A DNA stretch of 54,316 nucleotides, taken from assembly GCA_024278555.1 (NCBI GenBank), contig JAJRSX010000203.1:1-54316 (forward strand), given 5' to 3'. This document shows positions 50,489 to 54,316 of the stretch, in pieces (the stretch's first letter is position 1; the number at the start of each line of letters is the position of its first letter). The notes beneath the pieces are model-generated. The model searched no databases. It was not told the DNA's origin and was given only the letters and a program-made list of their open reading frames with translations. The position numbers and the translations under genes were made by a program. This DNA is from a bacterium. GTDB lineage: Bacteria > CG2-30-53-67 > CG2-30-70-394.

Positions 50489-51898
50489 CTATTTCCCTAC
50501 CTCCCTATCTCCGCCCACGTGGGCCGCAATCTGCTCCCCGCTCAACCGGTGCAGCTCCTCCCGCGGCAGGAGCCGCAGGGCGGCCCAGCCGGCGGTCATC
50601 GACTCGGCGAGGGTGCGCGGCCCCTCCTGGGCGACGACCTCGCGCTCGAAATGGTCGCCGAAGCGGAGGTAGGCGCGGTCGACCTCCGAGACCCCCTCCT
50701 CCCCCACCACCGAGGCGAGGACCCGCGCCTGCACCGCGCGGGCGTAGGAGGCGTAGAGCTGGGTGGCGAGGGCCGGGTGGTCCGGGTGGGTGAAGCTGTC
50801 GCCGGTGCCGTCCTTCATCAGCCGCGAGAGCGACGGCAGCACCTTCACCGGCGGGTAGAGGCCACGGCGGGCGAGGTCGCGATCCAGGACGATCTGCCCC
50901 TCGGTGATGTAGCCGGTGAGGTCGGGGATCGGGTGGCTCATGTCGTCGCCGGGCATGGTGAGGATCGGGAGCTGGGTGATCGAGCCGGCCACCCCGCGGA
51001 TCCGGCCGGCGCGCTCGTAGAGGGAGGCGAGATCAGAGTAGAGGTAGCCCGGGTACCCCTTGCGCGCCGGGATCTCCCCGTGGCCGGCGGAGACCTCGCG
51101 CAGGGCCTCGCAGTAGTTGGTCATGTCGGTGAGGATCACCAGGACGTGGCGGTGCTCGGTGAAGGCGAGGTACTCGGCGGCGGTCAGCGCCACCCGCGGC
51201 GCCAGGAGCCGCTGCGCCGGCGGGTCGGAGGCGAGGTTGAGGAAGAGGGTGGTGCGCGCCGCCCCGCCGCTCGCCTCCATCGCCCGCCGGAACCGCTCGG
51301 CGGTGGCGTGGGGGATGCCGATCCCGGCGAAGCAGACGGCGAACCCCTCCCCCTCCCGGTCGTCCCCCGCCGCCGGCAGGCGGGCGTGGCGAAGGAGGTC
51401 GATGGCGATCCGATCGTGGGGCAGGCCGCCGCCGGAGAAGATCGGCAGCTTCTGGCCGCGCACCAGGGAGTCGAGGAGGTCGATGGCAGTGATCCCGGTC
51501 TCGATGAACTCCGACGGCGCCACCCGCGCCACCGGCTTGATCGCCAGGCCGTCCACCCGCCGCGCCTCGACCGCCGCCACCGGCGGGCCGCCGTCGATCG
51601 GCTTCCCCACCCCGTTGAAGGTGCGGCCGACCATCCCCGGCCCCACCGCCAGCTTCAGGGGCTCGCCCATGAGCCTGACCCGGGTGGTCGCCAGGGCGAG
51701 GTTGGTGGTGGACTCCAGGAGCTCGACCACGATCCGCTCCTCGTCCACCGCCGCCACCCGCCCCAGGCGCGTCCGGCCATCGTCGCCCACCACCTCCACC
51801 GCCTCGTTGTAGCCCGCCGCGGCGGTCCGCCGGAGAAAGAGGAGCGGCCCGTCGATCCGCGCCAGGCCACCGGAGAGGACCACCGGCAGCCGGCTCAC
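50489..51898 (-). CDS. atpB (V-type): V/A-type ATP synthase subunit B (non-catalytic)
   Basis: The 469-residue protein alternates with A in the V1 hexamer and lacks a P-loop, as usual. Family blocks are GPGMVGRTFNGVGKPIDGGP, FIETGITAIDLLDSLVRGQK, LNLASDPPAQRLLAPRVALT, TDMTNYCEALREVSA, GSITQLPILTMPGDDMSHPI and LYPPVKVLPSLSRLMKDGTG. The GTG start overlaps the subunit A stop (GTGA). The last residues, GDREVGK, and the stop lie in a TAGGGA-type repeat, so the native end may have been altered when the repeat arrived. Confidence 0.95.
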   Translation of the reverse strand: MSRLPVVLSGGLARIDGPLLFLRRTAAAGYNEAVEVVGDDGRTRLGRVAAVDEERIVVELLESTTNLALATTRVRLMGEPLKLAVGPGMVGRTFNGVGKPIDGGPPVAAVEARRVDGLAIKPVARVAPSEFIETGITAIDLLDSLVRGQKLPIFSGGGLPHDRIAIDLLRHARLPAAGDDREGEGFAVCFAGIGIPHATAERFRRAMEASGGAARTTLFLNLASDPPAQRLLAPRVALTAAEYLAFTEHRHVLVILTDMTNYCEALREVSAGHGEIPARKGYPGYLYSDLASLYERAGRIRGVAGSITQLPILTMPGDDMSHPIPDLTGYITEGQIVLDRDLARRGLYPPVKVLPSLSRLMKDGTGDSFTHPDHPALATQLYASYARAVQARVLASVVGEEGVSEVDRAYLRFGDHFEREVVAQEGPRTLAESMTAGWAALRLLPREELHRLSGEQIAAHVGGDREVGK

Positions 51899-53658
51899 CG
51901 TCCCCCCTCCCCGCCGCCGCCGTGGCCCGCCGGACAGCCGAGGCGGGTGAAGTCCTGCTCCACCGCCTCTTCGAGGGTCGCAAAGGCCGCCTCCCCAACC
52001 ACCTCCTCGCCCATGCGCAGGAGACGGCGGTAGCTCTCCAGCGCCGTGATCGTCTCCGGCTCCACCCCGCACTCGAGGGCCTCCTCCGCCAGGTCGAGGA
52101 AGCGCGCCACCACCCGCACCATGGCCGCCTGGCGCGCGGGCGGACAGCGGCCGTCCACCGGCGAGAAGGCGGACTGGCGCAGGAGGGCCTCGTTCACCAG
52201 CCGCGCCTCCACGAGAATCAGCCGCTGGGCCGGCGGCAGCGCCTCGGCGCCGAGGATCCGCGCCATCCGCGCCAGCCGCCGCTCCTCCTCCAGGAGGGTG
52301 AGCATCCGGGTGCGCACCTGCTCCCAGTGGGGCTGGCCGTGGGCCTGCCACCACGGGGCGAGCCGCTCCGCCTCCTCGCTGTACGAGGTGAGCGGGTGGA
52401 TCGCCGGGTAGAAGCGGGCGTGGGCGCGCTCCGTATCCAGGACCCACACGGCACGCACGTAGCGGCGGGTGTGGACCACCACCGGCTCCTCCATGTCGCC
52501 CGACGGCGGGCTCACCGCGCCCAGCAGGGTGACCGACCCCTCGGTGCCGGCCAGGGTCCGCACCCGGGCGGCGCGCTCGTAGAAGTCGGCGAGACGGCTG
52601 GAGAGGTAGGCGGGGTAGCCCGCCTCGCCGGGCAGCTCCCCGAGGCGGCCGGAGACCTCGCGCAGGGCCTCGGCCCAGCGGGAGGTCGAGTCGGCCATCA
52701 CCGCCACGGAGAGCCCCATGTCGCGGAAGTACTCGGCGACGGTGACCCCGGTGTAGATGGAGGCCTCGCGCGCCGCCACCGGCATGTTCGAGGTGTTGGC
52801 GATGATCACCGACCGCTCCATCAGCGGCCTGCCGCTCTGCGGATCCTCCAGCTCCGGCAGCTCCGCCAGCAACCCGGCGAGCTCGTTGCCCCGCTCGCCG
52901 CACCCGACATAGACGATCACGTCCGCGTCGCACCCCTTGGCGAGGGATTCGAGCATCACCGTCTTGCCGGTGCCGAAACCGCCGGGGATCGCCGCCGAGG
53001 CGCCGCGCGCCACCGGCAGGAAGGTGTCGATGATCCGCTGGCCGGTGATCAAAGGCGCGTCCGCGACCAGGCGCGCCGCCACCGGCCGCGGCTCCCGCAC
53101 CGGCCATGGGTGGGCGAGGGAGACCTCGACCTCGTCGCCGGCATCGGCCCGCACGGTGCAGACGGTCGCGTCATCCTGGTACGCCCTGGCCGCCGCCACC
53201 CGCACCACCTCCCCGGCCACCCGCGGCGGCGCCAGGGCGGGCACGGTGCGGCCGCCGACCGCCACCTCCCCGAAGGGGTGGCCGGCGACGAGGCGCTCCC
53301 CCGGCCGCACCGTGGGGGTGAAGGCGAGGGGGGGGGTGGCGCCGGCCGGGGCGCCCGGCCGCACAAAGGGGTCGTCGCCGAGGTGGAGCGGCCGCAGGAG
53401 GCCGTCGAAGGTCCCCCCCAACAGCCCCGGCGACAGGCGCACGGCCAGGGGCGCGCCGCTCCCCTCCACGGTCGCCCCGGGCGCCAGGCCGGTGGTCTCC
53501 TCGTACACCTGCACGACGATCTCCCCCGCCTCCAGACGGACCACCTCGCCGAGGAGGCCGAGATCGCCGACCCGCACCGCCTCGCGCATGGCAAAGGGGG
53601 CCTCGGGCCGCGCCCGCACCACCGGCCCCCCCACCCAGGTGACCCGCGCGGTGCTCAC
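51895..53658 (-). CDS. atpA (V-type): V/A-type ATP synthase subunit A (catalytic)
   Basis: The 587-residue catalytic subunit has the non-homologous insert region (about 110-190), the P-loop GGFGTGKTV (about 225), GCGERGNELAGLLAELPELE, NTSNMPVAAREASIYTGVT, MADSTSRWAEALREVSGRLG and SPPSGDMEEPVV. The GTG start (VSTARVTWVGGPVV) gives the usual N-terminus. The frame stays open further upstream into repeat DNA, which would add an unconserved leader. It couples to B by overlap. Confidence 0.95.
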   Translation of the reverse strand: MSTARVTWVGGPVVRARPEAPFAMREAVRVGDLGLLGEVVRLEAGEIVVQVYEETTGLAPGATVEGSGAPLAVRLSPGLLGGTFDGLLRPLHLGDDPFVRPGAPAGATPPLAFTPTVRPGERLVAGHPFGEVAVGGRTVPALAPPRVAGEVVRVAAARAYQDDATVCTVRADAGDEVEVSLAHPWPVREPRPVAARLVADAPLITGQRIIDTFLPVARGASAAIPGGFGTGKTVMLESLAKGCDADVIVYVGCGERGNELAGLLAELPELEDPQSGRPLMERSVIIANTSNMPVAAREASIYTGVTVAEYFRDMGLSVAVMADSTSRWAEALREVSGRLGELPGEAGYPAYLSSRLADFYERAARVRTLAGTEGSVTLLGAVSPPSGDMEEPVVVHTRRYVRAVWVLDTERAHARFYPAIHPLTSYSEEAERLAPWWQAHGQPHWEQVRTRMLTLLEEERRLARMARILGAEALPPAQRLILVEARLVNEALLRQSAFSPVDGRCPPARQAAMVRVVARFLDLAEEALECGVEPETITALESYRRLLRMGEEVVGEAAFATLEEAVEQDFTRLGCPAGHGGGGEGGR

Positions 53659-53872
53659 CCGCCCTCCGCGCCGGTGAGGATCGGCGAAAACAACCACCAC
53701 GGAGAAATCTGATGTCTCGGTGTCATCGGCTGAACAGAGACCCGAAAGCACAACGATCTTGATACGCGAAAACATTCAACATGGGTGCTCTTCCAACAGG
53801 GTGTTCCACGTGGTTTCCCCCCCGTATCCTCGTGCTCCAGCGGGGTGCGGGATGGCGGAACGCTCAAGGCCA
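53659..53872. repeat. Repeat-like spacer between ATPase subunits E and A
   Basis: 214 bp with no gene. GAGGATCGGCGAAAACAACC (53676-53695) echoes the GAGGATCAGCGGAAAC outer end of the palindromic repeat. The rest is lower in GC than both genes. E-A spacing in such operons is normally short, so a repeat insertion is likely here too. Confidence 0.5.
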
Positions 53873-54316
53873 TTATTCCCGATCCTCGGCAAAGGTGAGG
53901 GCGAGGAGGCGGCCGCCGATCCGATCGCCGTCCGCCAGCAGCGCGGCCGCGGTGGCGTCCACCGTCGCCCCGGCGGCGATGACCCGCACCCCCGCCACGA
54001 TCCGCGCCTCGGCGACAAAGCGCGGCGCCGCCACCACCCGGTGCAGGCCCGCCGCCACCTCGGCCCACTCCGCCGTCTCCCAGCCCACCGGATGGACCAC
54101 CTCCCAGCCACCCGCGGCCAGCCGCGCCGCCGCCGTCTCCGCCGCCCACGCCAGCCACCGGAGGCGGCTCTCCTCCTCCCCCCACCGCGCCGCCAGGGCG
54201 GCGGCCAGGGCCGCCCGGCCGGCCTCCACCACCGCCTGCTGCACCCCCCGTGCCCGCCTCCGCGCCACCGCCGCCACCGCCGCCTCGGCGCACGCCCGCC
54301 GCGCCGCCGCCCGCCT
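53873..54316 (-). CDS. atpE (V-type): V/A-type ATP synthase subunit E-like protein (5' part outside window)
   Basis: About 147 C-terminal residues are visible: an alanine/arginine-rich helix (VARRRARGVQQAVVEAGRAA) and a mixed domain ending ARIVAGVRVIAAGATVDATA, ALLADGDRIGGRLL. This fits the peripheral-stalk subunit E, whose C-terminal domain carries a GvxVxxxDGxVxVDxTL pattern. It sits directly upstream of A on the same strand with no C or F subunit between. The identity is a moderately confident reading of a fast-evolving family. Confidence 0.65.
   Translation of the reverse strand, partial: RRAAARRACAEAAVAAVARRRARGVQQAVVEAGRAALAAALAARWGEEESRLRWLAWAAETAAARLAAGGWEVVHPVGWETAEWAEVAAGLHRVVAAPRFVAEARIVAGVRVIAAGATVDATAAALLADGDRIGGRLLALTFAEDRE

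Noticed and set aside
53659-53775. N-terminal extension of ATPase subunit A (start MFSRIKIVVL)
   Set aside because: The extension lies in repeat-like DNA and is unlike the family; the GTG at 53658 gives the normal N-terminus.

Overview
The window is about 54 kb of high-GC, gene-dense bacterial DNA. The gene set suggests a non-model gammaproteobacterium or close relative. LapC/PbgA-like inner-membrane protein, Rof, a Pseudomonas-style REP family and RecO point that way, while TrmFO, a B12-dependent ribonucleotide reductase and a V/A-type ATPase are unusual there. The placement is inference from gene content only.

Layout. 1-8.1 kb is a chemotaxis/signalling cluster in two divergent arms: leftward cheY, a STAS protein, cheA and cheR (cut by the window edge), and rightward an HDOD protein, a second cheY, a CheX-type phosphatase and a CheC-like/receiver fusion. 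8.2-11.8 kb is nrdJ behind a clear sigma70-like promoter and two DnaA-box-like sites. recO and a five-haem cytochrome follow, embedded in repeat-rich intergenic DNA. At 14.9-17.6 kb, tRNA-Pro and tRNA-Arg precede an apparent operon of trmFO, a CPXCG zinc protein, rof, a DUF5674 protein and a small unknown. 17.7-25.8 kb holds a BASS-family transporter, a short diacylglycerol-kinase-like protein, lapC, a hybrid sensor kinase, a pentapeptide-repeat/potassium-channel fusion and a second HDOD protein.

25.8-54.3 kb is a V/A-type ATPase operon read leftward (E partial, A, B, D) split by an insertion. Between B and D lies a palindromic dispersed repeat, and inside that repeat sits a 23.4 kb transposable prophage. 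Its ends can be read to the base: TG...CA termini at 26733 and 50105, 18 of 26 bp inverted similarity, and a GCGAC target duplication. A second copy of the same repeat at 14.4-14.8 kb preserves the empty site.

The prophage carries a Mu-like head module (portal, gpF with a C-terminal PBECR-type nuclease domain, gpG, gpI protease/scaffold, gpT capsid) and a P2-like contractile tail module (V, W, J, I, H, FI, FII, E/E' with a TTTTTTG frameshift site, T, U, X, D). Its transposase, repressor, lysis and terminase core genes are absent. A single junction near 47.93 kb joins the C-terminal stump of the terminase to the C-terminal half of a gp16-like regulator, followed by a Mor-family activator. The element therefore looks like an internally deleted, defective phage that keeps a complete virion set. 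Host-type palindromes have since invaded it, including one read in frame inside the portal gene.

No CRISPR array, riboswitch, restriction system or defence island was seen.
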